NCBI RefSeq assembly: GCF_002949735.1
Contig: NZ_CP026681.1
Location: forward strand, 6,200,501 to 6,264,500
Direction of reading: 5' to 3'
Source: Nostoc sp. 'Peltigera membranacea cyanobiont' N6
GTDB lineage: Bacteria; Cyanobacteriota; Cyanobacteriia; Cyanobacteriales; Nostocaceae
Length of the DNA: 64,000 nt
The notes below the pieces were generated by a model. It did not search any database. It saw nothing but the letters and a program-made list of their open reading frames with translations, and had not been told where the DNA came from. Position 1 is the first letter of the stretch; each line of letters begins with the position of its first letter. A program made the position numbers and the translations under genes. Shown piece by piece: positions 56,601 to 64,000 of this stretch.

Positions 56601-59600
56601 CCAGCACCAGATCCAGCCGCTTCCACTGACTTTGAAATGCTTGTTACCTCAACAGAAGAACTGCTGGCTACTTTATGGCAAAGTCTTTTGAAAATTAAGT
56701 CAGTTAGTCGTCGAGACAACTTCTTTGAACTGGGTGGACATTCCCTGTTAGCAACTCAATTAGTTACCCGCATTCGTGACAGTTTTGGGGTGGAAATACC
56801 TGTACGCAAGATATTTGAGCAGAGTGTTTTATCTGAATTGGCAACAGAAATTGACAAAGCCTCTTCAGGAATCGCTTTACCCCCGATCGCACCACAACCG
56901 GAAAATACTCCTAAAACTCTATCCTTTGCCCAATCGAGACTTTGGTTTTTAGCCCAACTTGAAGGCACTGGAACCTCGACTACTTATAATATGTCAACGG
57001 CTTTGCAACTTGAAGGCAAGTTAAATATAGATGCGTTGCGGGCAAGTTTTGATTATCTCCTCGATCGCCATTCCATTCTCCGTACATATTTTCCAGCCTT
57101 GGAGGGAGAGGCGCAAGTAGTTGTCCAAAATCTAGAAGATATTGAAGTGCTGGCGATCGCAGATTTACAGTCACTCGATCCTCAGACTCAAGCAGAAACC
57201 GTACAACAGTTATTAGATAACCACGCTCAAGAACCCTTTGACTTAAATGCTGGCCCTCTTTTCAAAGCAACATTACTGCAATTAAGCGAACAGAAAAATG
57301 TCTTGCTTCTGAATATGCACCACATTATCAGTGATGGCTGGTCAATGGGGGTATTTAAACGCGAGTGGGAACAGGCTTATTCGGCTTTTGCTGCGGGCGA
57401 AACTCCGAATTTGTCAGCATTGCCGATTCAATATAGTGATTATGCTGCTTGGCAGCGCAGTTGGTTACAAGGGGAGATTTTAGAAAGTCAGGAAAATTAC
57501 TGGAAACAACAACTCAGCGATGCTCCCCAATTGCTGGATTTACCTACCGATTATCCCCGTCCGGCGCAACAAAGTTACCAAGGTGGGCGTGAAGAATATC
57601 GTTTGAGCAAAGAACTGACTCAGAAACTCAAAATCTTGAGTCAAAAACACGGGGTTAGTTTGTTTATGACCTTGTTAACGGCTTTTAATATCTTGCTATC
57701 GCGTTACAGTCGTCAAGAAGATTTATGTGTTGGTTCTGCGATCGCTAACCGCACCCATAGCTATACAGAATCACTAATTGGGTTTTTTGTCAATATCTTA
57801 GTATTACGGAGCAAAATCAAGCCAGAGCAAGCATTTAACGAGTTACTCCAACAAACGCGCCAAACTTGCTTAGATGCCTACGCTCATCAAGATATTCCCT
57901 TTGAGTATTTGGTAGAACAGTTACAACCAGAACGCAGTCTCAGCCATAACCCTTTATTCCAAGTGATGATAGTGTTGCAAAACACCGAAGGGGCAGGAAC
58001 AAATGTCAGTCTACCAGGGCTTGATATTAAATGGTTGGATCAAAGTTATCCTTATGCCAAGTTTGATTTGACACTCGATCTTTGCGAAAGAGACGAGCAA
58101 CTACATTGTATGTGGGAATATGCCACCGATTTATTTGAGGCAGAAACCATTCAACGTATGGCGGGACACTTTGAAGTCTTACTCGGTGCAATTACCGAAA
58201 ATCCTCAACAGCCGATTAGCAAACTGCCCTTAATGACAACAGCAGAAATTCAACAACTGCGAGTTTGGAATCAAACTAACATTGATTATCCTCAAAACCA
58301 GACCCTCGTAACTCTGTTTGAACAACAAGTTATACAAACCCCCGATAATATTGCCGTGGTGTTTGAAGATTGCAGCCTGAGTTATCAAGAACTGAATCAA
58401 AAAGCTAATCAACTGGCGTATTCTCTATTAGAACTCAAAAAAGAGCAACAATTACCCGATAATCCATTGATAGCGATTTGTGTGGAGCGATCGCTAGAGA
58501 TGGTCATTGGTATATTTGGTATTCTCAAAGCTGGTGGGGCTTATGTGCCGATTGATCCGAGTTATCCGCGCGATCGCATTCATTTAATGCTTGAAGATAG
58601 TAATGCTTCTGTATTACTAACAACAAACCTCATTCAAAAGCAACTTCCTCTAGAAAAACTAAAAAATCCCTGTAAAGTAGTATTTCTGGAAAAAGAAGCA
58701 TGGGACAATCAGCCAAAAAATAACCCCAATCAGCAAAGTAGCTCTGATGATTTGGCTTATGTAATTTATACTTCTGGTTCCACAGGGCGACCTAAAGGTG
58801 TTGCCATTGCCCAATCTAGCCCGGTAGCTCTGGTAAAATGGGCGCATTCAGTCTACAGTGCAGAACAGCTTGCAGGTGTCTTAGCATCAACCTCAATTTG
58901 TTTCGATTTGTCCATTTTTGAAATTTTTGTCCCACTGACTCAAGGTGGTAGCGCAATCGTGGTGGAAAATGCACTCTACATTGAGCAAGCACACAACAGT
59001 ATTGTGCCAATGACGTTGGTTAATACTGTGCCGAGTGCTGCTGCGGAACTGCTCAATATGAATGCTATTCCGGCAAGTGTTCAAATTATCAACTTAGCTG
59101 GTGAACCATTAAAAAATCATCTAGTACAGGCTTTATATCAAACCACATCAGTGACAGGGGTTTATAACCTGTATGGTCCTTCTGAAGACACAACTTACTC
59201 GACTTTTACCAAAGTTGCCAAAAATGCCCAGTATGAACCAACTATCGGGAAAGCGATCGCTAACACCCGCATCTATATTCTAGATAGCTACAACCAACCC
59301 CTTCCGCCTGGTATTCCTGGGGAACTCTGTATTGCAGGCGTGGGTTTAGCACAGGGTTATTTGAATCGTCCCGATCTGAGTGCTGAAAAATTTATTGATC
59401 TCAACCTATTCAACCAAACTGAGCGGATTTATAAAACTGGCGATTTAGCCCGTTGGCTACCTGACGGCAATTTGCAATATTTAGGTCGCATTGATTATCA
59501 GGTCAAACTTCGTGGTTTCCGTATTGAATTAGGTGAAATCGAAGCATCTTTACTCAAACACCCAAAAATTCAAGAAGCAGTTGTCATTGTACGTGAAGAA

Positions 59601-61343
59601 ACTGATCTCGATCAACGTCTCGTAGCTTATATCGTCCCTATAGGAACAGATGAGCATACAAGCCAAGGTGAACAAGTCGAATTATGGCAGCAAGTTTTCA
59701 ATGATAGCTACTCTCAGCAACAAGCCCCAAGCGATGACCCAACTCTAAATCTAGCGGGTTGGAATGATAGCTACACAGGAGAACCGATTCCCCAAGCGGC
59801 GATGCAGGAATGGCGAGATACAACAGTTGCCCAAATCCTGGAACTGCAACCGCAACGGATTTTGGAAATTGGTTGTGGGACAGGAATGTTATTGTTTAAA
59901 ATTGCGCCCCATTGTCAGCATTATCTGGGTACGGATTTTTCACCTGAAGCATTGCAGTATATTGAACAACATCTCAAACAGCAATCTCTCAACGACAGAG
60001 TTACTTTAAAAACCAGTGCAGCTAACCAGTTTGATGGCATTGAAACAAATGCTTATGACTTGGTAATCATAAATTCGGCGATCCAGTATTTTCCCTCCTT
60101 AGACTACTTTTTGTCAGTATTGGAGGGCGCTATCAAAGCCGTTACCACTTACGGATCAATCTTTCTTGGGGATGTGCGAAATCTCGATCTGCTAGAAGCT
60201 TTCCACACAGCAGTCGAGTTTCATCGCGCCCCCGATGAATTATCAATTAAAGATTTGCGTCAACAGATTCAAAAAAGCATCCGCACCGAAGGTGAATTAT
60301 TGATTGATCCTGATTTATTTATCGCTTTGAAACAAAAATTTCCTCGAATTAGTCATGTACAAATCCAATTGAAACAGGGTTATGCTCAGACGGAAATGAG
60401 CCGTTTTCGTTATGACGTTATTTTACATTTGGATCGAATAGATATTCCCGTTGCATCACCTCAATGGTTAGATTGGCAAGGTGAAGAACTGAATTTGGAA
60501 ACAATCGAGAAAATTTTAACTACTCAGCAACCTGATTTGTTGGGTATCAAGAATATTCCTAATACTCGTCTCACCTCAGAAATGACGCTATTAGAAGAAA
60601 TTGCTCGATTAGATGGTAATGTTGCAGATTTAAAAGCGGCAATTGCCCAAGCTAAACCGGGTATACAACCCGAAGCATTCCGAACTTTAGTAGGAAATTT
60701 GCCCTATACACCTTTTATCCAATATAACCCTATCGAATTTTATAATTACGATGTTTTTTTTCAACGGAATATTCCTGGACAAGGGACATTGCCACGATTT
60801 GCTCAAGGGGAGAATTTGCAACTGAAACCTTGGCAATATTACGCAAATCAACCGTTACAATATCGCACGAATCAAGTCGATCCAGCCTTATTAGCTGAAT
60901 GGCGGGATTTCCTGGGCAAAACTCTCCCTGATTATATGATTCCTAGTCATTTCACTGTTTTAGATAAATTGCCATTAACACCGAATGGTAAAATAGACCG
61001 CAAAGCTTTACCTGCACCAGATACAGGAGTTTCAGCAACAGACATTGAATTGCCTCTAACAGCAACAGAAAAATTGCTTGCCGAATTGTGGGCGAAGCTG
61101 CTTAAATATGAAGCGATCGCACGGCATGATAACTTCTTCAACTTAGGGGGACATTCATTATTAGCAACCCAACTCATTGCCCGCATCCGTGATAAATTCA
61201 AGGTAGAATTGCCTTTGCGGAAGATATTTGAATTTCCTATCCTCAGTGAATTGGCTAATTATATTGATACCTGCATTTGGGTTAATTCCACTGAAGAAAG
61301 TATGCAGTCTCTCAATTCCGACGAAGAGGAAATCGAATTTTAA
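53643..61343 (+). CDS. aptC: anabaenopeptin synthetase AptC (NRPS: C-A-T-C-A-NMT-T)
   Basis: 2566 residues. Short N-terminal helix, C1 ~35-460 (HHIVCDGWS ~177), A1 ~490-1000 (YTSGSTGRPKG ~653), T1 (~1028), C2 ~1090-1515 (MHHIISDGWS ~1226), A2 ~1545 onward (YTSGSTGRPKG ~1708). An N-methyltransferase (~2005-2420; ILEIGCGTGMLLFKIAP at ~2074, LGTDFSPEAL) is embedded between A2 core motifs, then LTPNGKIDRKALP and T2 (~2500). Pocket reads by eye: A1 D-L-G-A-I-G-C-V-I-K, expected for the homo-aromatic residue (Hty/Hph) from context; A2 D-L-F-N-N-A-L-T-Y-K, the code I know for Ala. With the NMT this gives N-methyl-Ala, the hallmark of anabaenopeptins. Starts at ATG 53643, 109 bp after aptB. Confidence 0.95.
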   Translation: MSDILKRLETLSPEKRELVLQKLKKQQQSTSDNKLIPISRQQSLPVSFAQQRLWFLDQLEGENCVYNVPFFLQISGCLQIAALQQAITAIIQRHEVLRTSFCVVNESPIQVIHANPKLTMQLIDWRQLTEADQLKKAQQLAIEELQQPFDLSNPPLLRVKLLQLSDQSHLLFLVIHHIVCDGWSMQIFRRELFTLYTAFCAGKPSPLPELSLQYADFAHWQRQWLQGEVLQKQLNYWQKQLAAVPPLLELPTDRPRPSTQTYRGRSEFGALNQNLTQKLKRLSQESGTTLFMTLLAAFALLLSRYSGREDIVVGSAIANRNLRQIEPLIGFFVNTLALCTNLQGNPTFLELLERVKQVTLDAYDHQDLPFEKLVDELGLERSLSYHPLFQVAFGLQNETQQTLETPGLTLNPFKWENTTTLFDLSLIVRETDQGLTTEWEYATDLFAATTIQRMVGNFAVLIQGIVDNPQQPINTLPLLTEVERQQLQNWNQTQTDYPLNQTLVDLFEAQVAKNPNNLALVFESQSLTYQQLNQKANQLAHYLIQNYQIQPDTLIGICVERSFEMIIGVLGILKAGAAYVPIDPNYPQERIGFMLQDCGTSVLLTQSFLKDKLPLTELKHQVICLDGDTFSSALIDNPNLQILPDNLAYIIYTSGSTGRPKGVMIEHQAIVNLALAWAKTFQVQPQSRWLQFGSFSFDLSIGEIATALGAGGCLYLAQKETLLPSQALVDLLADCKISHFALPPSALSVLPQAILPDLQAIIVGGEACPAELVTQWGTERCFFNCYGPTESTVIATIASCKPNGKKPSIGQPLSNIRIYILDANNQPLPPGIPGELCIAGVGLARGYLNRPDLTAEKFIEVELFGKPERIYQTGDLAKWNSDGNVEYLGRIDAQVKLRGFRIELGEIESILLEHTSVKEAVVILYETDSNPRLITYITAAEKSSNLASQLKDYLKTRLPNYMVPSQIMVLNKLPLTPNGKLDRRALPAPDPAASTDFEMLVTSTEELLATLWQSLLKIKSVSRRDNFFELGGHSLLATQLVTRIRDSFGVEIPVRKIFEQSVLSELATEIDKASSGIALPPIAPQPENTPKTLSFAQSRLWFLAQLEGTGTSTTYNMSTALQLEGKLNIDALRASFDYLLDRHSILRTYFPALEGEAQVVVQNLEDIEVLAIADLQSLDPQTQAETVQQLLDNHAQEPFDLNAGPLFKATLLQLSEQKNVLLLNMHHIISDGWSMGVFKREWEQAYSAFAAGETPNLSALPIQYSDYAAWQRSWLQGEILESQENYWKQQLSDAPQLLDLPTDYPRPAQQSYQGGREEYRLSKELTQKLKILSQKHGVSLFMTLLTAFNILLSRYSRQEDLCVGSAIANRTHSYTESLIGFFVNILVLRSKIKPEQAFNELLQQTRQTCLDAYAHQDIPFEYLVEQLQPERSLSHNPLFQVMIVLQNTEGAGTNVSLPGLDIKWLDQSYPYAKFDLTLDLCERDEQLHCMWEYATDLFEAETIQRMAGHFEVLLGAITENPQQPISKLPLMTTAEIQQLRVWNQTNIDYPQNQTLVTLFEQQVIQTPDNIAVVFEDCSLSYQELNQKANQLAYSLLELKKEQQLPDNPLIAICVERSLEMVIGIFGILKAGGAYVPIDPSYPRDRIHLMLEDSNASVLLTTNLIQKQLPLEKLKNPCKVVFLEKEAWDNQPKNNPNQQSSSDDLAYVIYTSGSTGRPKGVAIAQSSPVALVKWAHSVYSAEQLAGVLASTSICFDLSIFEIFVPLTQGGSAIVVENALYIEQAHNSIVPMTLVNTVPSAAAELLNMNAIPASVQIINLAGEPLKNHLVQALYQTTSVTGVYNLYGPSEDTTYSTFTKVAKNAQYEPTIGKAIANTRIYILDSYNQPLPPGIPGELCIAGVGLAQGYLNRPDLSAEKFIDLNLFNQTERIYKTGDLARWLPDGNLQYLGRIDYQVKLRGFRIELGEIEASLLKHPKIQEAVVIVREETDLDQRLVAYIVPIGTDEHTSQGEQVELWQQVFNDSYSQQQAPSDDPTLNLAGWNDSYTGEPIPQAAMQEWRDTTVAQILELQPQRILEIGCGTGMLLFKIAPHCQHYLGTDFSPEALQYIEQHLKQQSLNDRVTLKTSAANQFDGIETNAYDLVIINSAIQYFPSLDYFLSVLEGAIKAVTTYGSIFLGDVRNLDLLEAFHTAVEFHRAPDELSIKDLRQQIQKSIRTEGELLIDPDLFIALKQKFPRISHVQIQLKQGYAQTEMSRFRYDVILHLDRIDIPVASPQWLDWQGEELNLETIEKILTTQQPDLLGIKNIPNTRLTSEMTLLEEIARLDGNVADLKAAIAQAKPGIQPEAFRTLVGNLPYTPFIQYNPIEFYNYDVFFQRNIPGQGTLPRFAQGENLQLKPWQYYANQPLQYRTNQVDPALLAEWRDFLGKTLPDYMIPSHFTVLDKLPLTPNGKIDRKALPAPDTGVSATDIELPLTATEKLLAELWAKLLKYEAIARHDNFFNLGGHSLLATQLIARIRDKFKVELPLRKIFEFPILSELANYIDTCIWVNSTEESMQSLNSDEEEIEF
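55144..55359 (+). repeat. 216-bp segment identical to the start of the aptD A domain
   Basis: Positions 55144-55359 equal 63785-64000 at every base checked line by line; identity begins at the C-A linker and continues to the window end. The sequence just upstream is different in the two genes. Partner copy of a long duplicated adenylation segment. Confidence 0.97.
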
Positions 61344-61396
61344 AGTACCACGGCTAAAAACACGTTCTCAAGTAAAATTTATCTTTAAATTAACCC

Positions 61397-61993
61397 ATGA
61401 TTGCTCTATCTGATTCCATTTTTCTTACTCCCGAATCCTACCTAGAACTAGAAGAAAAAAGCAATATCAAACACGAATATATTGATGGTCAAGTTTATGC
61501 AATGGCAGGAAAAACTGACACCCACAACACCATTGCCCTAAACCTGGCTTTATTGATTCGTAATCACTTTCGAGGGTCAGACTGTCGAGTTTACTTTGCC
61601 GATATTAAAGCCCAAGTTGAAAAACGTAACCGCTTTTATTATCCTGATATCATCGTAACCTGCGACCCTAAAGACCGAGAAACCCCGACTTATAAACGCT
61701 TTCCTAAACTTATTATCGAAGTTTTATCCGAGTCTACAGAAGGCTTTGACAGAGGTGACAAATTCAACGACTATCAAACCCTTGATAGCTTAGAGGAATA
61801 TGTTTTAGTAAACAGCAAACACCAACGAGTTGAAACCTTTCGCCGTAATGGACAAGGCTTATGGGTACTACAAACCTATACACCTGATGAGCAAACATTT
61901 GAACTCCAAAGCATTAACTTGACCGCTACTTTTACCGACCTTTACGACAATGTAGAATTGGAGGCTGTGACAGAAAAGCCAGAACTAATTTAA
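61397..61993 (+). CDS. Uma2-family endonuclease-like protein inside the apt cluster
   Basis: 198 residues. TPESYLELEEKSNIKHEYIDGQVYAMAG start, NLALLIRNHFRGSDCRVYFA, catalytic-core YYPDIIVTCDPKD and PKLIIEVLSESTEGFDRGDK (Asp, Glu), then YVLVNSKHQRVETFRR. Same family and length as 23963-24562, with many matched blocks. It lies 53 bp after aptC and 167 bp before aptD on the same strand. No role in peptide synthesis is expected; probably a passenger insertion that is co-transcribed. Confidence 0.92.
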   Translation: MIALSDSIFLTPESYLELEEKSNIKHEYIDGQVYAMAGKTDTHNTIALNLALLIRNHFRGSDCRVYFADIKAQVEKRNRFYYPDIIVTCDPKDRETPTYKRFPKLIIEVLSESTEGFDRGDKFNDYQTLDSLEEYVLVNSKHQRVETFRRNGQGLWVLQTYTPDEQTFELQSINLTATFTDLYDNVELEAVTEKPELI

Positions 61994-62018
61994 AAAATGT
62001 AAAACCTCTAGCAAGTTC

Positions 62019-62068
62019 GTAGTGAGGACTTTAGTCCTTCTTAATTTAAGCACTAAAGTACTTACTAC
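62019..62068. repeat. foldback element between Uma2 gene and aptD
   Basis: Arms GTAGTGAGGACTTTAGT (62019-62035) and ACTAAAGTACTTACTAC (62052-62068) pair at 15 of 17 positions with a 16-base loop. Resembles a dispersed palindrome found in Nostoc spacers. No T-run follows, so termination between aptC and aptD is not assured. Confidence 0.65.
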
Positions 62069-62160
62069 AAACCATCAAAAATAGGTTAAAAAATACTATT
62101 TTCTGTTAACAATTAATTCCTAATATCAACAATCACCTTTGATTGTATCCGACTAAAATT

Positions 62161-64000
62161 ATGATTAAAAATGAGCAAGTTATTGGTTTAATGTTGCGTT
62201 TGCAGAATATAGGATGCCGAATTTGGGCTGAAGATGATAAGCTCAGAATTCGGATTAATAAAAACACCCTCACTCCTGAACTCAAGCAAGAAATTCAAAC
62301 CAACAAAGCAGATATATTAGCATTTTTAAATTCTGCCAAAGCTACAACTGTCATCGCCGAGGAAATCCCGACTTTACCAGATGATGCCCCAAAGCTTCTT
62401 TCATTTGCTCAACAACGCCTCTGGCTTTTAGCACAACTCCAAGGGCCGTCAGCTAGTTACAATATGCCGATGGTTTTACAACTGGACGGCAACCTAAATA
62501 TTGATGCTCTACATTCTACTTTCGCTTATCTGCTTAACCGTCATGCCAGCCTACGGATGTATTTTCCCACAGTGGCAGGAAATCCCCAGGTTGCGATGCC
62601 TGCGGCGGTAAACTACGCAAATTTAGACGAAATCGAAGCTTTAACGATACAAGACGGCCGAAATCTTGATGAATATCCCCAATCCTCAACTATTCAAAAT
62701 TTTATCGATACTCATATTCAAGAACCCTTTGATTTAAATACTGGCCCTTTATTTAAAGCAAAACTCCTGCAACTCCAAGAGCAAAAATATGTATTACTCA
62801 TTAATATGCACCACATTGTCAGTGATGGCTGGTCAATGGGAGTGTTTGTTCGGGAGTTCAGACAAGCTTATAAGGCTTTTGCCCAAAATAAGACACCAAC
62901 CCTTGCACCATTACCCATTCAATACAGCGACTACGCAAACTGGCAACGAAACTGGCTACAGGGTGAAGTATTAGAAACTCAAATTAACTACTGGAAACAT
63001 CAACTTCAGAATGCTCCCCCATTACTGGAGTTACCTACCGATTATCCCCGTCCAGGATTGCAAAGCTACCGAGGCGCACGTTATCTCTATTCCCTAACGC
63101 CAGAATTAAGCGCTGCTATTAAAACCTTGAGTCAAGAACAAGGCACAAGCCTATTTATGACTTTGTTGGCGGCTTTGAATGTTCTACTTTCTCGTTACAG
63201 TCGCCAAGAAGATTTATGTATTGGTTCTCCCATTGCCAACCGCACTCATAGCCAGACACAATCATTAATTGGCTTTTTTGTCAATACATTAGTACTGCGT
63301 AACCAAATCAAACCTGAGCAAAGCTTTATTGAGTTGCTTCAACAAACTCGCCAAACTTGTTTAGATGCATACTCTCATCAAGATATTCCCTTTGAGTTTC
63401 TGGTAGAAAAGTTACAACCAGAACGCAGCATGAGTCATAATCCTTTATTCCAGGTTATGTTAGCCCTGGAAAATAATCAAAGTCCCGATCTAAGTTTGCC
63501 AGGACTAGAGATTGAATGGCTCGATTTCAATTGTCCGTTTGCTAAGTTTGACCTCACACTTATGGTCATAGAATCTGATAACCAGTTAAATTGCTCTTGG
63601 GAATACGCTACCGATCTTTTTGAGAAAAGCACCATCGAACGGATGGCGGAACAGTTTGAAATTTTGCTTAAGGGAATTGTTGATAAACCTCAGCAACTTA
63701 TTAAAACTCTACCTTTGATGACAGCCGCCGAACTTGTACAACTACAACGCTGGAATCGAACAGAAACTAATTATCCCCACGATAAAACTCTGGTTGACCT
63801 GTTTGAAGCTCAAGTTGCGAAAAATCCTAATAATCTCGCTTTGGTGTTTGAATCCCAAAGCCTAACTTATCAACAACTCAATCAAAAAGCTAACCAACTG
63901 GCTCATTACCTAATTCAAAATTACCAAATTCAGCCAGACACCTTAATTGGGATCTGCGTTGAACGGTCATTCGAGATGATTATTGGCGTACTCGGTATCC
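62161..64000 (+). CDS. aptD: anabaenopeptin synthetase AptD, N-terminal part (docking-C-A...)
   Basis: 613 residues visible from ATG 62161; cut by the window edge. Residues ~1-55 form a TubC-type N-terminal docking domain (QVIGLMLRLQNIGCRIWAEDDKLRIR...), which should pair with the AptC C-terminus. C ~78-505 (FAQQRLWLLAQLQG, MHHIVSDGWSMG near 219, HNPLFQVMLALE). A domain begins ~540 and is identical to AptC A1 over all visible bases. Expected product module: last residue (Phe/homo-aromatic), followed by T and thioesterase domains that would cyclise on the Lys side chain; these are beyond the window. Confidence 0.93.
   Translation, partial: MIKNEQVIGLMLRLQNIGCRIWAEDDKLRIRINKNTLTPELKQEIQTNKADILAFLNSAKATTVIAEEIPTLPDDAPKLLSFAQQRLWLLAQLQGPSASYNMPMVLQLDGNLNIDALHSTFAYLLNRHASLRMYFPTVAGNPQVAMPAAVNYANLDEIEALTIQDGRNLDEYPQSSTIQNFIDTHIQEPFDLNTGPLFKAKLLQLQEQKYVLLINMHHIVSDGWSMGVFVREFRQAYKAFAQNKTPTLAPLPIQYSDYANWQRNWLQGEVLETQINYWKHQLQNAPPLLELPTDYPRPGLQSYRGARYLYSLTPELSAAIKTLSQEQGTSLFMTLLAALNVLLSRYSRQEDLCIGSPIANRTHSQTQSLIGFFVNTLVLRNQIKPEQSFIELLQQTRQTCLDAYSHQDIPFEFLVEKLQPERSMSHNPLFQVMLALENNQSPDLSLPGLEIEWLDFNCPFAKFDLTLMVIESDNQLNCSWEYATDLFEKSTIERMAEQFEILLKGIVDKPQQLIKTLPLMTAAELVQLQRWNRTETNYPHDKTLVDLFEAQVAKNPNNLALVFESQSLTYQQLNQKANQLAHYLIQNYQIQPDTLIGICVERSFEMIIGVLGI

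Noticed and set aside
43649..64000. Microcystin/nodularin or cyanopeptolin cluster
   Set aside because: No PKS/Adda or glyceric-acid starter modules; A-T starter, Lys-E module and embedded NMT after Ala fit anabaenopeptin.

Overview
The window comes from a filamentous, probably heterocyst-forming cyanobacterium of the Nostoc/Anabaena type. The evidence is the very frequent octamer GCGATCGC (HIP1), several arrays of 7-, 9- and 21-bp tandem repeats of the kind common in Nostocales, MITE-like foldback elements, and typical cyanobacterial genes (KGK protein, CbiG-CobJ fusion, Uma2-family nucleases, a small photosystem-II-like membrane protein). No rRNA, tRNA or CRISPR array was seen.

Layout. (1) 1-4031, minus: the N-terminal 1343 residues of a very large DUF4157 (eCIS-core) protein with an HELTH metalloprotease-like motif, running off the left edge; such proteins accompany contractile injection systems. 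(2) 4043-5941: a TspO/MBR-like membrane protein between two inverted copies of a ~100-bp MITE, then a repeat-rich spacer with a double-hairpin element and a ten-copy 21-bp tandem array. (3) 5942-17086, minus: two giant RTX-type secreted enzymes, one combining a DNase-I-fold domain with three phytase-like domains, the other an extracellular nuclease. Together they look like a phosphate-scavenging exoproteome. (4) 17850-28973: mostly housekeeping genes (RodZ-like, gatA, small PSII-like protein, PlsY/PEP-synthase-like fusion with a cupin, Uma2 protein, DUF4174 protein, folE, KGK protein, cbiG-cobJ). (5) 29007-31728, minus: a small defence/selfish cluster with a DNA methyltransferase, a probable restriction partner and a HicBA toxin-antitoxin pair. 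(6) 31806-35655: a coiled-coil protein, an acyl-CoA ligase, a BMP-family Tat lipoprotein and a VOC protein. (7) 36643-64000, plus: the biosynthetic island.

The biosynthetic island is an anabaenopeptin-type (apt) nonribosomal peptide cluster. hphA, hphB and hphCD are overlapping, translationally coupled genes for homologating Phe/Tyr to homophenylalanine/homotyrosine by leucine-pathway chemistry. aptA (A-T-C-A-T-E), aptB (C-A-T), aptC (C-A-T-C-A-NMT-T) and the start of aptD (docking-C-A...) follow. Adenylation-pocket residues read by eye support Lys for AptA module 2 (epimerised to D-Lys by the terminal E domain) and Ala for AptC module 2 (N-methylated by the embedded NMT). This fits the ureido-linked D-Lys macrocycle with N-MeAla that defines anabaenopeptins. 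The homo-aromatic residue is expected from AptC module 1.

The most notable observations are these. The AptD adenylation domain is 100% identical in nucleotide sequence to AptC A1 from its first codons to the end of the window (216 bp), with an abrupt breakpoint at the C-A linker. Dispersed-repeat-like in-frame insertions sit in two NRPS adenylation domains. An STRR array fills the aptA-aptB junction. A LamG-patatin lipase lies 22 bp upstream of hphA, and a small Gly-rich protein sits between hphCD and aptA. From memory of the literature, in Nostoc punctiforme PCC 73102 hphA lies apart from hphB/hphCD, so this contiguous arrangement suggests a related but different strain.
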